Notes under the pieces: generated by a model
Told to the model about the DNA's origin: nothing
Database searches by the model: none
The model's input: the letters and a program-made list of their open reading frames with translations, nothing else
Assembly (NCBI GenBank): GCA_027257055.1
Contig: JAPVLO010000044.1
Span: 4,774,001 to 4,838,000, forward strand
Direction: 5' to 3'
Length of the DNA: 64,000 bases
Origin: Cephalopachus bancanus
Lineage: Eukaryota > Chordata > Mammalia > Primates > Tarsiidae
Shown here: piece by piece, positions 10,142-22,995 of the stretch
Position numbering within the stretch: position 1 is the stretch's first letter
Layout of the letters: every line of letters begins with the position of its first letter
Program-made: the position numbers and the translations under genes

Positions 10142-13100
10142 AAGCCTCTGCCGGTCTTGTCCATTCAGGGAACTGTCCTTGTAGTACCCACTTTCTTACA
10201 CCACAGCTGTCTACAGGTTCTCTCTCCATTTCCATCTTCCTTTGGGGCACAAAGAAGTAACAGGTCCTGTGAAGACTGTAAATGGCCTTCAATAACAGGA
10301 CCTGTTATTGGAGGAAGTAGAGGATGAGAAATAGCCAGCAGGGGGAGGAATTGACCAGGATAAGAGGAGGAAGAGACCCGGACAGGTTTTCACCACCACA
10401 ACAAAATTGGTCATGGCCTCCATGGGAGTTAGGTGAAGCTCTTGAAGGTGTCTAAATAGTTATTAAAGCAGAATCAAGATTTGTCATTTCTGGATTGAAA
10501 GCTTTTGCTTCCTTCTAACTAATTCACCCTGCAGAATCCTCCTGCTCACTCTGAGACTGGGCACTGGATCTGAGTGAGGTGCAGAGGGACCCGAGGCCTC
10601 AGCAAAGACCTGTGCTCCAGAGTCTACAATGTCTGAAGTAGGATAAACAGGGACAGCTTATGTGTAAGAATTAGCTACTGGTGCCAGTCTCAGATTTACC
10701 ATTCATTCTATTCAAGAAGAAAAAAAAAAGCACAAATTTCCCCTTTATTTTTGGTTAAATGAATGGGGAATGAATGAACGAGATTTTCTCTGTTTTGAAG
10801 ATTGGATTCCCTTCCCCTTCCCGACCTCAAGGTTGCTTCCCCTTTGCGGGAACGCAGAGGAAGAAACGGAATGCATTCTTGGAAGCAGATGCCTGGAGTG
10901 GGGGTCGGGAGACTGTACTCAGCCTTACCCTGCACCAAACATGGAAAGCCCTGTGTTTCTTGATCTCCTCGCCTGTCGAATGGGGGTTGAAGGCAGAGTT
11001 TTTCTCCTTTTCTTCTACAGAGATGTGCTGTGACAGCCAGGGAAGGGGGAGGGATGCAAGCACCTTGCAGGAGGTCTGACTGTCATTGAAGGAGCCACAC
11101 TGGGCCACAGCACCATTTTGGGTATGGGCAGTGCCCTTTCATGTGGGCAGGGGGAATGTTGGTTTCCCAGAGTTCCCTCTTCAGGTATGGTGGGAGTGGC
11201 AGTTGAATGGGACAGTTGGAGAGGAGGGCTCCGGGCAGGTGGCACAAGGAGAGCTGGATCTGAAGCCTGGGAAGAGAAAGAGGCCTGTGGGTGCCAAACT
11301 CCAAGCTCCGCAACTTCTAACCCCCATTCCTCTCACTCTCATCCTCAGGACGCAAGCTCTTCCTGTTCAGGTAAAGCTTCTCTCTGCAGCAATTAGTGGC
11401 CATGATTGCGTTCCCAGATCCCTTGTCTCCCATCCCAGGACCGGCTGTGCTGGGTGACACCATTGAATGTGGCTGCCCTTATGGGAGGGAGCAGGGACCT
11501 GAGGGCTCCCAGGGGGTAAGGGAGGCCTGGGGCACTTCCTTATTTGGAGCCCCCTGGAACTGTCAGAGAAAAGGTAGAAATGTCAAGACAAGATTTCAAA
11601 ATCTGTAATATACGAAAGCTTATATTGAAGAAGGGAATCCCCTCCTCACACACTGCTCTGTTCACAATTTAATCATGGACTTTAATACCAGAAAAATGAC
11701 CTTGAATTCATGGAGCATGACTGTATGTATCTTGTCTTTCTTCAGTTGTGCCAGAGCAGCTCTTTAACTGAAGGGTGACCTCATTTAGAGACGCCACTAC
11801 AAGCCACTGTTTTAGGCCCTCTCGGGAGGACAGGATTTGAGCCAAAGCACCTCTGTTTCCCCTTCTGCACCTCCAAGCTTTTCGTTGTCTCAACTGGACA
11901 CACGTTCCTCGGCTCCTCTCTCCACTCCTTCCTCCCTGTCTGACACCAGCCCCTCATCACAATTCTTCTCCTGGCCTGGCTGCCTACACAGGTGTGGGGT
12001 ACCTGGGGATGGGCAGGGCAGGTGAGCAGCAGGGCCTGGGGAAAGCTTCCCATAGCTTCTCTGTGCTTGAGGCTGGTCGGGCCCTGGAGGAAGGGGCTGT
12101 GGGAGTTGGGGGACAGGCAGGTTACCATCAGATATTGGTAATTCTGGTAGCTTTAAATTAAGAATGAATTTATTAAGAGAGCAATAGGGCCACAGTCTCT
12201 TACCAAAGAACAATTTTATGACTAAAGGCATGTCTGCACTTGGTTGATATAAGGAAGTCCCAAGGAAGGACTTCCATTATGTGCACCAAAGAAGACTGGG
12301 AATCCAATTCTCAAACACAAAATTGTTTTCTTTTCTGGGTCAGAGGGTGCAGAAATGGAATCTAACAAAGTAAGATGAATAGGTATGGAAAATTGCTTCT
12401 TCTTGAGATACCCTCTAGACATCTGTTGTTCTTTCTCTTTGGATAGAGATAAGGGTAGAGAAACAGGCTCCAGGAAGCACTATAAGAAAAACAACAGTGC
12501 AGTTGTGATAAATGCTAACTGGCCCAGAATCCTCCCAGAGTCAGGGAGGCAATAAGGAATGGTGGGGACTGTGACAAACTAAAGCATGTATGCCCTGCCC
12601 AGAAAGTGATGCTACTGCTGTGAGCTGATTGTAGCCATGTGAACAAACAGAGCTCCTGATTTTCCCCAAACTCCAGAAATCTTTTTAAAAATGTGATATT
12701 TCTTAACTTTTAATGTTTTTCACAAATGGAAAAATTTTAAAAACGATGCAGGCCATACAAAATGGACCTGCAAGTTGTACATGGTCCACAATCCACCAAT
12801 TTGTGTCCTCTGTTCTAAACAGAGTAATTCCTGTTTCTGCTTGTCCAGCCTGTTGAGGTTAGGTAGGAGCCCCCAACCTGTCAGCAGGGTGGTGTGCCAG
12901 GGACATTTTGGCATCTCCTGCCAACACTCAGGTGCTCAAAGTGGAAAAAGTCCTGCCAAGAAAAGAGCCATGATGGTGGCAGGGGCCCTGTCCTGGTCAG
13001 GTGCCGGATCCTCCCAGCTCTTGTCAGCTGGGTCTCCCAGCCCCTGCCCGTGACTGCCAGCAAGCAGATTTCTCACCCCAGGCAGCTCCTCATTCCTGGC

Positions 13101-13720
13101 AGAGGATGGCATGACAGACGGGGATAGAGACGTTAGCCAAAGCAGGCTTCCTGATTTAAAAAGTCTCATTTTCCCCCCGGGGCTGCCAAATTTAGCGAAG
13201 TGCCATTCCAGCTGCGATGCTTCCAAACCTTCTTAGATAATCATAACTTCATTCCCTGGAGAGTGCTCAAGGAAATTACCTCCAGCACCAAGTTCCTATG
13301 TGCTCTGATTACTCAGACCTGGCTATGGAGGTCTGGCCTCTTGTGCTTGGCATCTTGGTCTCAGGGTCCCTTAAGACAAGCTGATAACAGCTTGCTGTCA
13401 GGACACTTGCCACTAGAAAAGTGAACCAAAAAGTAGAAGTTACAGAAAAAGATTCTTCATCAATGATGAGTCCCACCCTCTTAAAAGGTGGGTCAGGATC
13501 CAGGCCCTGGGGAAGTTTCGCCTGGACTAGAGAGGAATAGTGACTGTGTGACTTGGGGATAAGTTGACAGAAGTGACAATTGTCGCCAAATATCGGAGGA
13601 TACAAAGAGGACATCATGCAGGCTGCATGGCTCCTGAGAACAGAGAAGTGTTGTAGGAAAATTGCATTCAATTCCACAAAAGAAAAAGAATTCTTCCCCT
13701 TTAGGGCCATTTCCTTAGAA
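10142..13720. other. intergenic, no gene seen
   Basis: No gene or RNA recognised. Several overlapping open frames at 10700-11460 and 11780-12230 are short, in conflict with one another and match no family I know. A+T content is moderate and no clear young repeat is present. Confidence 0.5.
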
Positions 13721-13727
13721 AGTGCTT

Positions 13728-14345
13728 GACTTTTCATTTTAGAGTTATTTCAAATTTACAGAAAAGTAACAAGAATAATGCCAAGAAATACCAACTGCCC
13801 TTCACTGTGATTTTCAGACTAGCATTCTGTCATCTTTGCTTTAACATTCTGTCTGTATGCATTATTATTCTTATTTTTCTGACACGTTTGAAAGTAAGTT
13901 GCTGTCATTTGTCCTGCTATCCCTAAATCTTCAGTATGCATTTCTCAAGAATAAGGATGTTCTCTTATATAATAATAATTGCCAAAATTATTGATTGTCA
14001 AATAGCGCAATTATCCAAACCAGGAAGTTTAAATTTGCTACAATATTATTACATATCATTGGTGTTCACATTTCTTCAGTTGTTCCAAAAATGTATTTTT
14101 CCTGGCCCAGGATCCAATCCAGAACTGAGTTGCTTTGAGCTGTCATGACTCTCTGGTGTCCTTTAGTCTGAAATGATTCCCTGCCTTTCTTTGTTTTCCA
14201 TAATACCAACGCTTTTGAGGAGCACAGGCCAGTGTTCTGTAAGACGCACCTTTGGGTTTGTCAGCTGTTTCCTCACGACTGGATTCAGGTTATGCATTTC
14301 CTGCAGAGACGTCGCATGAGAGTTGCGTGAGAAGTGACTGGGGTC
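13728..14345. repeat. ancient interspersed repeat, probably L1M-family 3' region
   Basis: The sequence follows a very common old mammalian repeat, recognised by phrases such as ACAGAAAAGTAACAAGAATA, the 'agtaagttgctgtcat' segment, 'ggatccaatccag' and 'ggattcaggttatgcatttcctg'. I place it in old L1 (L1M) 3' sequence, with limited certainty on the family name. Confidence 0.5.
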
Positions 14346-15479
14346 TGCCGCCAAAGCTGCTGAAGCATGATCGGGTTGGCCAGAAAGAACTCATGTGAGA
14401 GCTGTGCTCACCATATCTCATGTTTTCATGCAGCCTTTGAACTCTTGGATTCTCTGATTCCCTCTCCCCCAAATAATTTCAATTGAGCTTCAGAACTTCT
14501 TGCGAGCCCTTTCTTCTTCATCAGTGAATCTGTTTTCCGACCTCTGTTTTGCTTAGGTCACTGCAGGCAGGGGAGTGGCCCAGTGGCCTGTGGGAGTTTG
14601 CAGCCGCTGATCAGAGACCACAGCTTGACTGTCCACCCATGCTGTGGCAGTTACAGGGAAGACGGGCATGTGGTAGAAAGACTGTGCCCAAAGGCTGTAC
14701 TTGAACCCAATATTCATTCTTCTTGCTTCTGTGGCAGGCTAGATTGCGTTCACTCAAGGAGCCAAGGACCCACATGAGAGGCTGATTTTTTCTACTTTTC
14801 TCAGCTGAAACACCTGCAGCAGCTCACAGCCCTCCATGTCCCTGCAGCAAATGCAGAAAAACCAGGGACATGGTGCCTTGGGTAGTGAAAGCTGTGAAGG
14901 GCTTTCTGGTAAACAAAGAAATGGATGTTTTGTAGGGAAGGCTCTCCAGGGTGACTTTTGCCCGGTGCTGGGTCTATGCAGGGACCAGCTTACTGCTGTC
15001 TATATCAGTAGAAGCAGACCAAGTCAGGTCCAGCCTTGTCTCTTGACTCTCTTACCCAAGCCTGCTGCATAGGTGTCCCTGAAGAGCCTTACAGCACAGG
15101 CACCACACACCTCACGTTCTCAGCCCAAAACCACTGTCTGAGCTGTTTTCCAAACTCCTCTCCTTTCCTCTCCACTCTTTTCCAACCACCCAGCTCTGAC
15201 CTCGCCTCCTCACATAAGTCCATCCTGCCTAGTCCCAGCCTCCTCCCAGACCACAGTGACTTACCTCTACTTTGCAGCTCAGGTCTGCACTACTCAGTGA
15301 CACTGAGCACAGAGAGCCTGCTTTCAGGGTTTGCATTTTCATAGTTATGATTAGATATTGCAACAGTATGGGAGGATCCTGTGTAACTTCCAGATCTTAT
15401 TTCCCTGTCCCCAGATGTAACCATCATCTTGAATTTGGTATATAGCTTTCCTGTTTATTTCTTAAAAATAAACTTTTTT
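14346..15479. other. intergenic, no gene seen
   Basis: No gene recognised. A CT-rich stretch at about 15130-15290 may be a decayed L2 end in reverse orientation. The rest appears unique. Confidence 0.45.
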
Positions 15480-16085
15480 AAAGGACTGTTCTAGACTTAC
15501 AGGAAACATTGTAAAGATAGTGCAGAGAGTTTTCATACAGCTCACATCACGTTTTCCCCACTGTTAACAACTTATATTTACATCGTATGTGGCATATGTA
15601 TTATAATCAATGAGCAAATATTGATACACTGTTAACTAATGCTTACACCTAATTAGATTTCCTTAGTTTTTACCTAATGTCCTTTTTCTGTCCCAGAATC
15701 TCATCCAAGATACCACTTTACATGTTGTTGTCATGACTCCTTGGGCTCCTCTTGCCTGTGACAGTGTCTTAGACTTTCCTTGTTTTTTATGACCTGGACA
15801 GTTTTGAGGAATCAGGTGCTGGTTGGGTGTTTAGTAGACTGCTCCTTAATTGGAATTTGTCTCATGATTTTGCCATGCAGAGACTGAGTTGTGGGTTTTT
15901 GGAACAAAGACTGTAGAGGTGAAGTGTCACTCTCATCACATCATATGAAGGGTACCTACTACCAGCATGTCTTATCACTGTTGATGGTGACCTTGACCAC
16001 CTGCCTGAGGTGATGTTTGTCAGATGTCTCTGCTGTGAAGTTGCTATTTTTTTCCCCTTTTCTGTTTTGAACTGTCCCATTGGCA
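15480..16085. repeat. ancient interspersed repeat, same type as 13728-14345
   Basis: Second stretch of the same kind of old repeat, with the markers 'gacctggacagttttgagga', 'ggaatttgtctcatgat' and 'cttatcactgttgatggtgaccttga'. It is degraded but readable over about 600 bases and is probably an L1M-family 3' region. Confidence 0.5.
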
Positions 16086-16459
16086 GTATCATGTTCTAGT
16101 TGATCGAGTTTTTCTCACAGGGCTACAGGTGGACAATTCTGATACTGCTATACATGTATACTTAATTGAACAATTAATTGAATGGATGGTGGATGATGAA
16201 AGCCTGGTTTCTCATGGTTAGAATTGGAGTTTACAGATAAGCAAGGGGAGGAGACTAGAATGATGATAAATATGGATAATGAATTAAAGTTGGAGACTCA
16301 GTATGAACTCATCACTAGCTTAAAATAGATACAGATGTTGCATACCAAAATATTTATAAATACGTGTTTGTGCACTAGCTAATATGCACACATATATTTC
16401 CTTGCTGTGTCAGCTGAAAGGGCCTAGAAGAAAAAACACCAAACGATCTGCCTGGTGTC

Positions 16460-16583
16460 CAGAGCTTGGTTTCTTTTTTTTTTTCTCTCTCTCTCTCTCT
16501 TTTCTTTTCCTCTTTTTGATTTTTTCCTTCTGTGTTTGATATCTTTTTAAGCATCTCTTGTAGAGCTGCAGAACTTGGTTTCT
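16460..16583 (-). mobile_element. mini-retroposon with poly-T end and 15-bp target duplication
   Basis: CAGAGCTTGGTTTCT (16460-16474) is repeated with one mismatch at 16569-16583. The 94 bases between begin with a poly-T run, then (CT)n, then a short non-repetitive piece. On the - strand this is a short sequence with a (GA)n/A-rich tail. The source is not recognised. Confidence 0.5.
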
Positions 16584-16639
16584 AATCCCATTCTCCAATA
16601 AAAGGAATCATGGATACTTGGGGAAATGAAATTTTACTA

Positions 16640-18110
16640 CAAATATAGTGATTGGTAAATAAAGTATTATTGTTTTGCAAGTGTGTAAACTTTATACAGA
16701 TGGTATCAGAGTACATGTAATTTTCTGCAGCTTGTTTTTTCCCCTCTCATTTTATCATGTGTGATATTCACATAGGTTGATATGTGGACTTCATTCACTC
16801 AATTTTACTGTTGGATAGTAATATATAATTTATTCATTCATTTTCCTATTCATGGATGCTTAAGATTTTGTAAAGAGAGCTGCTACACATATTTCTGTAG
16901 AGGGGCCATAAAGCTATTTTTGTGTGAGATTCCATCCTCTATGGATTGTTTCCCTGTGTTTTTCTAGAATGAACTTCGTTGTTGACTTCAGTAAGTATGA
17001 AAGAAGAGAGGCTGGCAGAGGCAGGGAAGAAACTGTGAGGAGAATGGAAGAGAATCTGCAAAGTTTGTGACCACTTTGCATGTGACTGCTTGAACAGACA
17101 GAATTTCTCCAGGGCATGAACATAATTAAGAAGGATAATTGCTGCCTATGTTAGTAAGACAATCTTTAACCTGACCAGATAATGCCAAATTGCTTTACAA
17201 ATTAGTTGTATAATTTATATTCCCACCAGCAAGGTTTAAGAGCTGCTGTGCTCCATTTATATGTCAAGACTTGCAATTTTAGACTGTTAAATAATGTCTG
17301 TTTGAAGAATGAGAGATGGCTGTTATTGTGATTGTGGTTTTGATTCATACTTCCCTGGTTCTCAGAGAGTGAGTATATTTTTTTGTGTTTATTTGACTCA
17401 TCTGTCAATTGTCTTTTGCCTACTTCTCTAATTGATTGATTATGCTTCTGTTATTGACATATTGAGAATCTTTATAAATTCTGCATATTAATTATTTGCG
17501 GTTAAATGAATCACATTTATACCAACATGTTGTTTTTCTTAAAAGTTATGTCATCTGATTAACAGACTATCTACAATATCAATGTAGTAGAATTTTTATC
17601 AAGCTTTTACTTTGGGACTTATTTTTTAAATTTGCTTGAAGAAATTCTTCCCTATTGTAAGATCAGAATTATATCGCTCTGTATTTACTTCTTATTGTTA
17701 GCATGGTTTCCTTGGCCACCCTTTTACTTTCAACCTATTTGTGTGTTTATATTTAAAATATACTTCTCGTAGGTAGCATCTTGTTTTTATATTCAGTCTG
17801 ATAATCTTTGTTTTTCTAATTGGAATGTTTAGTTCATTTATATTTAATGTAATTATTGACATGATTGTGTTTAAGTCTATTGGCTGACTTGCTAATTGTT
17901 CCAATTTATCCCTTTTGTTTTTCATTCCTCTAAATCCTCCCTGTCTATGTTTGGTTAATCTACTATTTAGAGTTTCATTGTTTCCTTGATTGACTTCTTA
18001 GTTTTAATCCTTTTTAAAGTATTTTTTAGGGCTAGTACTATGCTAAATTTACATTTTATTCTTTATATAATCTCATACTTCAAAATAATTTCCATTTTAA
18101 TGTGTGTAGT
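16640..18110. mobile_element. old L1 (L1M-like) fragments
   Basis: AT-rich sequence carrying phrases typical of old L1 3' regions, such as 'atggtatcagagtacatg', 'tattcattcattttcctattcatggatg', 'taatgccaaattgctttacaa', 'tataaattctgcatatta' and 'tttaatgtaattattgacatg'. At least two segments are joined (about 16640-17690 and 17695-18110). No intact open frame remains. Confidence 0.55.
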
Positions 18111-20454
18111 TGTGTGCTTATCTCTCCCTTTCTGGAGGGAAGATTTGTGTCTTAGACTTCCCTCATACTCATCATTATTCATTCATCCAACAAACATGCA
18201 CTGAACATCTACAATGTACCCGGGGCTGTTCTAGGTGATGAAAATCTAGCTGTGAACAAGACACACGTGAAACACACAGTCTGTTTGGGGAAACAAAAAC
18301 ATTTTCCCAGAAAAGGAAATGTCTGGAATGAGCCTTGAAGGCTGAGCAGGAATCAGTCAAGTAAAGAAAAGAATGCCAGATTGTTTCAGTTTGTGGCAGT
18401 GCTGAGTACAAAGACCTGAAAGCAGGAGGATTTGGCTGCAGTGCAGAGTTTGATGGTGTAAAATGGAGGGTGGAGTGCAGAGTATGAGACAGATTGACCA
18501 GAAGTTTACTCTGTTTGCTAGCTTCTCATTTCACCTTGAGTTAGGAATCTACAACTGTGTAGGTGGTATTCATGTCACTCATATTCATTAACTGAAGGAA
18601 TGCAGAAATGTTGAGCAGCACTACTGCCTATAAAACATGCGTCTCCGTCTGCTGACTATAAAGCTTAAGTTTCTACTTTAGGGGATTTATCCTTTTGAGG
18701 TGAAGACATTTTGATTATCAAATTCTGTTGTAAAAAAAAAAAGACATATGATTCCTGAAGAGTGTCTCTTGCAACATAAGCAAAAAAATTTGCAGGGTTA
18801 TTGGAGAAGGGAGAGAGTATCAGTTTCCCTGTATCTAGACTGCTCAGATTTGAGAGATGCTACTCATTCTCTATATGTTCCTGAATAAGTTCTTTCCTTC
18901 TTTGGGCCTCTGCTTCCTCTTTTGTATAATGAGAAATTTGAAAAAAAAAAAAGGCATCTGAGGATACTTCCAGGTCTCCTATACCATGGTTTTATTAGTC
19001 ATTAACACCTTGAGGGGAATTGGTTTATTCACTGTTTCTAACCATGAAAACTTCCAGGGAGAACTCATGGGCATGTGACCCCTATGTATATATGAGGAAG
19101 ACTCAAAAAATCTGAAATTATCTTTTGGAGGGCAGACCTTTTGAAGTACAGGCTTCCTCCACTAGGTAAGTGCTCTAGGAACGCATCAGCATCAATGTAC
19201 CAGCTAGTGTTGTTGTGAGAGGCTGCATTCAGCTTCAGTTAATTTTTTTTTTTAGAGATTCTTTTAGCGTGCTTGCCCATTTCATGATAGGTGATTTACA
19301 AGTGCACCTGCCCACACCACCCTGAGTATTCAGTCGTTTTTAACCAAAAAGAGCCTGACCTCCATGCCCCACTCTCCTTATTCACTGGATCTCACCTGAG
19401 CGACTTTTGTTTGTTTCCCCGATGAAAAAAGTCATCAGAGGGAAATGTTTTGCCAGTGAGAAAGAGGGGAAACCAAAAAATGGCAGAAGCACTAAAAGGC
19501 ATCAAAATGGACAAGTTCAAAAACTGTTTTGAGCTGTGGAAAAAGTATCTGGATAGGTGTATTGCATCAAATGGAGGGTACTTTGAAGGTGACTGAAGTT
19601 TAAACCTGTAAGAATAAATACATAGTTTTTTAATAAATAAATTCCAGATTTTGGGGGGTCTCCCCTTATAATAATAATAAGGCCTCTGGTTGCAAGTGAC
19701 AGAAACCAGCTCAACATAACTTAGGTAAAAAAGGAGAATTTATGTATAGGATTTAAGGAGAGAGATATCACTGAACCCTAGGGCAATAATGGAGTCAGGT
19801 CTCAGGAAAAGACCCAAACTAGGAATAGGAAAACCTTCAGGGGTCATTCTCTATGAATTGGGTTTAGGTGGTTGGAGATGGGTTGGAGAATGGTTTATGG
19901 ACCGGACAGACATGCCAAAAAAGCTTCCCCTCCACTTGAATTTTGGGTTTTCATTGGGGGCACTGGTCACAGAAATGTGGGGAATGAAGGCCTGTCCATA
20001 TGTAGCTGGTCCAGAGGAGGTGAAGTCTTCTGACTATTGGTGTCAGGATGGAGTCCTGATATCTGAGTGAATATGAAAGAAGAAGAGGTGTGTGTGTGTG
20101 TGTGTGATAGTCTTCACTCTGTGTCACACGAAGAAAGCAAGCCCATTTTACTGGGGCTGTTTTAGCAGGCTGGGATTCAGTGTTGGCCACAGAGCTGGCT
20201 CCCATGGAAGACTGTTGTACTTCCAGCCTACCAAACATGGGAAAGAAAGAGGAATCAAATGTTCTTACTAATATGAAAGTCTCTGAGTGGAGTCAGGGAT
20301 GTGGTGGGGCTTTTGGCCACAGTCCCCCATGGATATGGAAGGCTAACTAGTAAAACCAGTTCTGGGGGAACTGGTCCAGGTGGAGTAGGGACTGCCTGAT
20401 TCCATTTCAGATGTCTTCATCACTCAGTGAACCTTCCCCATCTCTCTGCTGTAG
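18111..20454. other. intergenic sequence upstream of ABCC12
   Basis: Contains an ancient repeat at about 18175-18420, A-runs at 18732 and 18942, a degraded repeat at about 19675-19790 and a (TG)n run at 20089-20106. The ABCC12 promoter must lie here or within an upstream non-coding exon. I see no CpG island, clear TATA box or other decisive promoter signal, so none is called. Confidence 0.5.
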
Positions 20455-20504
20455 TGTGAAAGTGTCCCTAGGCCAAGAGCCCAGAGCTCTAAACTGCCAT
20501 CAGG
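20455..20504 (+). other. ABCC12: ABCC12 5' UTR part of first coding exon (putative)
   Basis: A pyrimidine-rich stretch ending in CTGTAG at 20449-20454 could be a splice acceptor, which would make 20455-20504 the 5' UTR part of this exon. An in-frame TAA at 20490-20492, only 12 bases before the ATG, rules out an upstream extension. If the exon is instead the first exon, its start is unknown. Confidence 0.45.
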
Positions 20505-20623
20505 ATGGTGGGTGAAGGCCCCTACCTCATCTCAGATCTGGACCGGAGAGGCCACGGGAGATCCTTTGTGGAGAGGTATGACCCCAGCCTGAAGACGATG
20601 ATCCCAGTGCGGCCCTATGCAAG
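20505..20623 (+). CDS. ABCC12: ABCC12 coding exon 1 (start codon)
   Basis: 119 bp, ends in phase 2 at an AAG|GTAAGT donor. The ATG has A at -3 and G at +4, a strong Kozak context, and an in-frame stop lies just upstream. The protein begins MVGEGPYLISDLDRRGHGRS, which matches the cytosolic N-terminus of human ABCC12 with few changes. Confidence 0.95.
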
Positions 20624-20886
20624 GTAAGTCAGGAGGGGGATGCAGGGAAGGCCAGGACAGGACCTCCGGGAATAGTCTCCAAATCGTCAGGAGAGAGGGC
20701 ACTTCTCCTGCTCCCCACGTGCTGCAACATCTGCTTGTCCTTTTGTCCATCCACCCATTCGCACATTTGTTCATTTATCAACCACCTGCTTCTTGCCTTC
20801 TCCTGTACTTTGGTGAGAGGAGACAGTGGCTTGTGTTTAAGGAGAGCGTTCCATGTCCAAGAGCTTTCCACTTGTCCAAGTGTTTT

Positions 20887-21000
20887 ACAAACATTTTCTC
20901 ATTTATTCTTCACAACTACCCTGGAGGTACTTTTATCTTTATCTGATAGGCGTGGAAACTGAGGCACAGAGAGGTTAAGTAACTTGCCTAAGATTCATTG
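20887..21000 (-). repeat. MIR SINE
   Basis: Reads as reversed MIR with the highly recognisable 'ggaaactgaggcacagagaggttaag' type core followed by 'taacttgcc'. Old and truncated. Confidence 0.75.
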
Positions 21001-21004
21001 GATA

Positions 21005-21430
21005 GTTTTTATTTTGTAACAGATGACCTCAACATTTGGCAACTTAAAGCAATTGCCACTTATTTTGTTTACAATTTTATGTGTGACCCATAAACAAAAA
21101 CTACTTGGGTTGAGCCCAGTTGGGTGGTTCATTTGGTCTTGACTGGGCTTACTCATGCATTTGCTGGCTTTGCTTCTGGAGGTTGGCTAGCTGGGGCAGT
21201 GGGGGCAACTGAGCTCCATGTGTGCTCAACCTTCAGTAGGCTAGCCCAGGCTTGATCACAGAATATTGTGGTAGACTTCTAAGAAAATGGATGGGAGCAG
21301 GCAGGGCTTCTTTAGCTTCAGGTACCACTTCTTTCACTGCATCTCATTAGCCAGAGAAGGTCACAAGTCAGCTCAGATTCAAGGTATGGGGAAATAGATT
21401 CAACCTTTTGAGGGAATGAGCTGCAAGGTT
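21005..21430. mobile_element. MLT1-like LTR (ERVL-MaLR) fragment
   Basis: Shows the pattern of old MaLR LTRs: 'caacttaaagcaattgccacttatttt', 'gggttgagcccagttgggtggttc', 'cagtaggctagcccaggctt' and 'attcaaggtatggggaaatagattcaac'. Non-coding and diverged. Confidence 0.6.
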
Positions 21431-21829
21431 GCATTCTAAGGAGCTGGGGTCAGATGAGAAGAGAGAATGGGGTCATTTCTGAACTCCAGGATAGGAACTG
21501 AGGTTGCCTGATTTCTGAGCTTACATGCTCAACATCATAGTATATTGTTTTATTATACATCTAATTGACATTACGCTAACCATAGCATTATAAAATGCTG
21601 CCTTTTCTACATGGAAAGGGTCCTGTGGCTTGTTCCCTGAGCAATAGAATGCCATTTGGCACCTCTATAGTAAGATGACACTCTGAGCACCTCTGGGCCA
21701 AAGACAGACACATTGGATTCCTCTATAGTGAGAGGTGAAGGTTGAAAGGTGAGGACATGACTATCATTTGTAGCCCCCAGGAGATCTCTTACTATCCCCT
21801 GTTTCAGCTCAGTTCATAGTTGCTTTGTG

Positions 21830-22110
21830 GAGAGGCAATGTGGGATCGTGCTTAAGAGAATGATGGGACCCTGGGTCACTTATCAGCTGTGAGATTTTGG
21901 GCAAGTACTCTAACCTCTCCATGTTAGAGATGTTTTTTCCTATGTTTTTTCCTATGTATAACCTATGAGGGTTATAATACTACCCTCATAACCTCATACC
22001 CATCTCAATGAGCGGTTGTGAGGATTATATGGGGTAATACAAAACTGTATTATGAAAGTCGCCTATTAGGAAACTCTTACTATGTGCCAGGCTCATAGTA
22101 TCTCATTAAT
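21830..22110 (+). repeat. MIR SINE fragment
   Basis: Forward MIR-like run: a 'cgtgcttaagagaatg' start, then 'tgggtcacttatcagctgtgagattttgggcaag' and a tail resembling 'gtgaggattatatgggg'. It contains a duplicated TTTTTTCCTATG and a small perfect hairpin at 21964-21990. Confidence 0.6.
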
Positions 22111-22689
22111 TATTACCTTAGCTCAGGCTCTCCCAAAAGCAGAGCTTCGGTCAAGAACTTAGATGTAGGTAGCTTATTTGGGAGGTGATCCCAAGAAACA
22201 GGAAGAAAGATTTAGGAGACTGAGACAGGAAAGGAGAGAACATGAGGTGTGGAGTCAGTGTCACTGCTGTGGGCAAAGGGAACTGGCTTCTACTAGGTCC
22301 TCCTAAGCATTCAATTTTCCACCCAGGGGATGTGAGGTGGGGGAATTTATTTATGGGCTTCCATATCCTTAGTTAAGTTTTGCCCCTAGGGGTATTAACC
22401 TCCTGTAATTCTGGGCTGCACATCTGCTACTAAAAAGGGTGTGAAACAGATGGTGAAACAGGCGCAACACACACTTGAGATGAACTTTGTCAGCATGAGC
22501 TTGCACGATCTCCTCTGCAGCTGAGATCAGGGGTCGATGTGGGGCACCTTTACAGCCTCTGCTGCAAATATAAAGCCTGCACAGGACCATACATATAATA
22601 ACTCAATAATTGGCAGCGTATACTTCGGATCTCTGACTTTTGTTCTCTCTTGTCTTAGATGGTTAATTCCTCAAGGGCAGAAAACATGG

Positions 22690-22995
22690 CCTTTTCCTCA
22701 TTTCCTTTTCCTTCTTTCCTCTTCCCCGTCTTTTTCCTCTTCCTTCAGTTCTTCTTCCCACCCTTCTCCTCCTCTTCTTCCTCCTCATATTCCTCCTCTT
22801 TCTTCTCTTCCTCCTCTCCCTCTTTCTTCTTTTTCTCTTCCTCCTTCTCTTCCTTTTTTATCCTCTTTTCTTTCCTCTTTCTCCTCCACTTTCTCTCCTC
22901 CTCCTCTCTCTCCTGCTCCCTCCCTTTTCTTCTTTTTCCTCTCCTCCCACTCCTTCTTTCTCTTCTTCCCTTTCTCCTGTCTCCTCCCTTTTGCC
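22690..22995 (+). repeat. polypyrimidine (CTT/TCC)n-rich tract
   Basis: About 300 bases almost wholly of C and T on the + strand, built of irregular TTCC, TCTTCC and CTCC units. The apparent open frames, rich in Ser, Phe, Leu and Pro, are products of this composition. Confidence 0.92.

Noticed and set aside
18732..18953. A-runs at 18732 and 18942 as retrocopy tails
   Set aside because: No matching target duplication was found upstream of either run.
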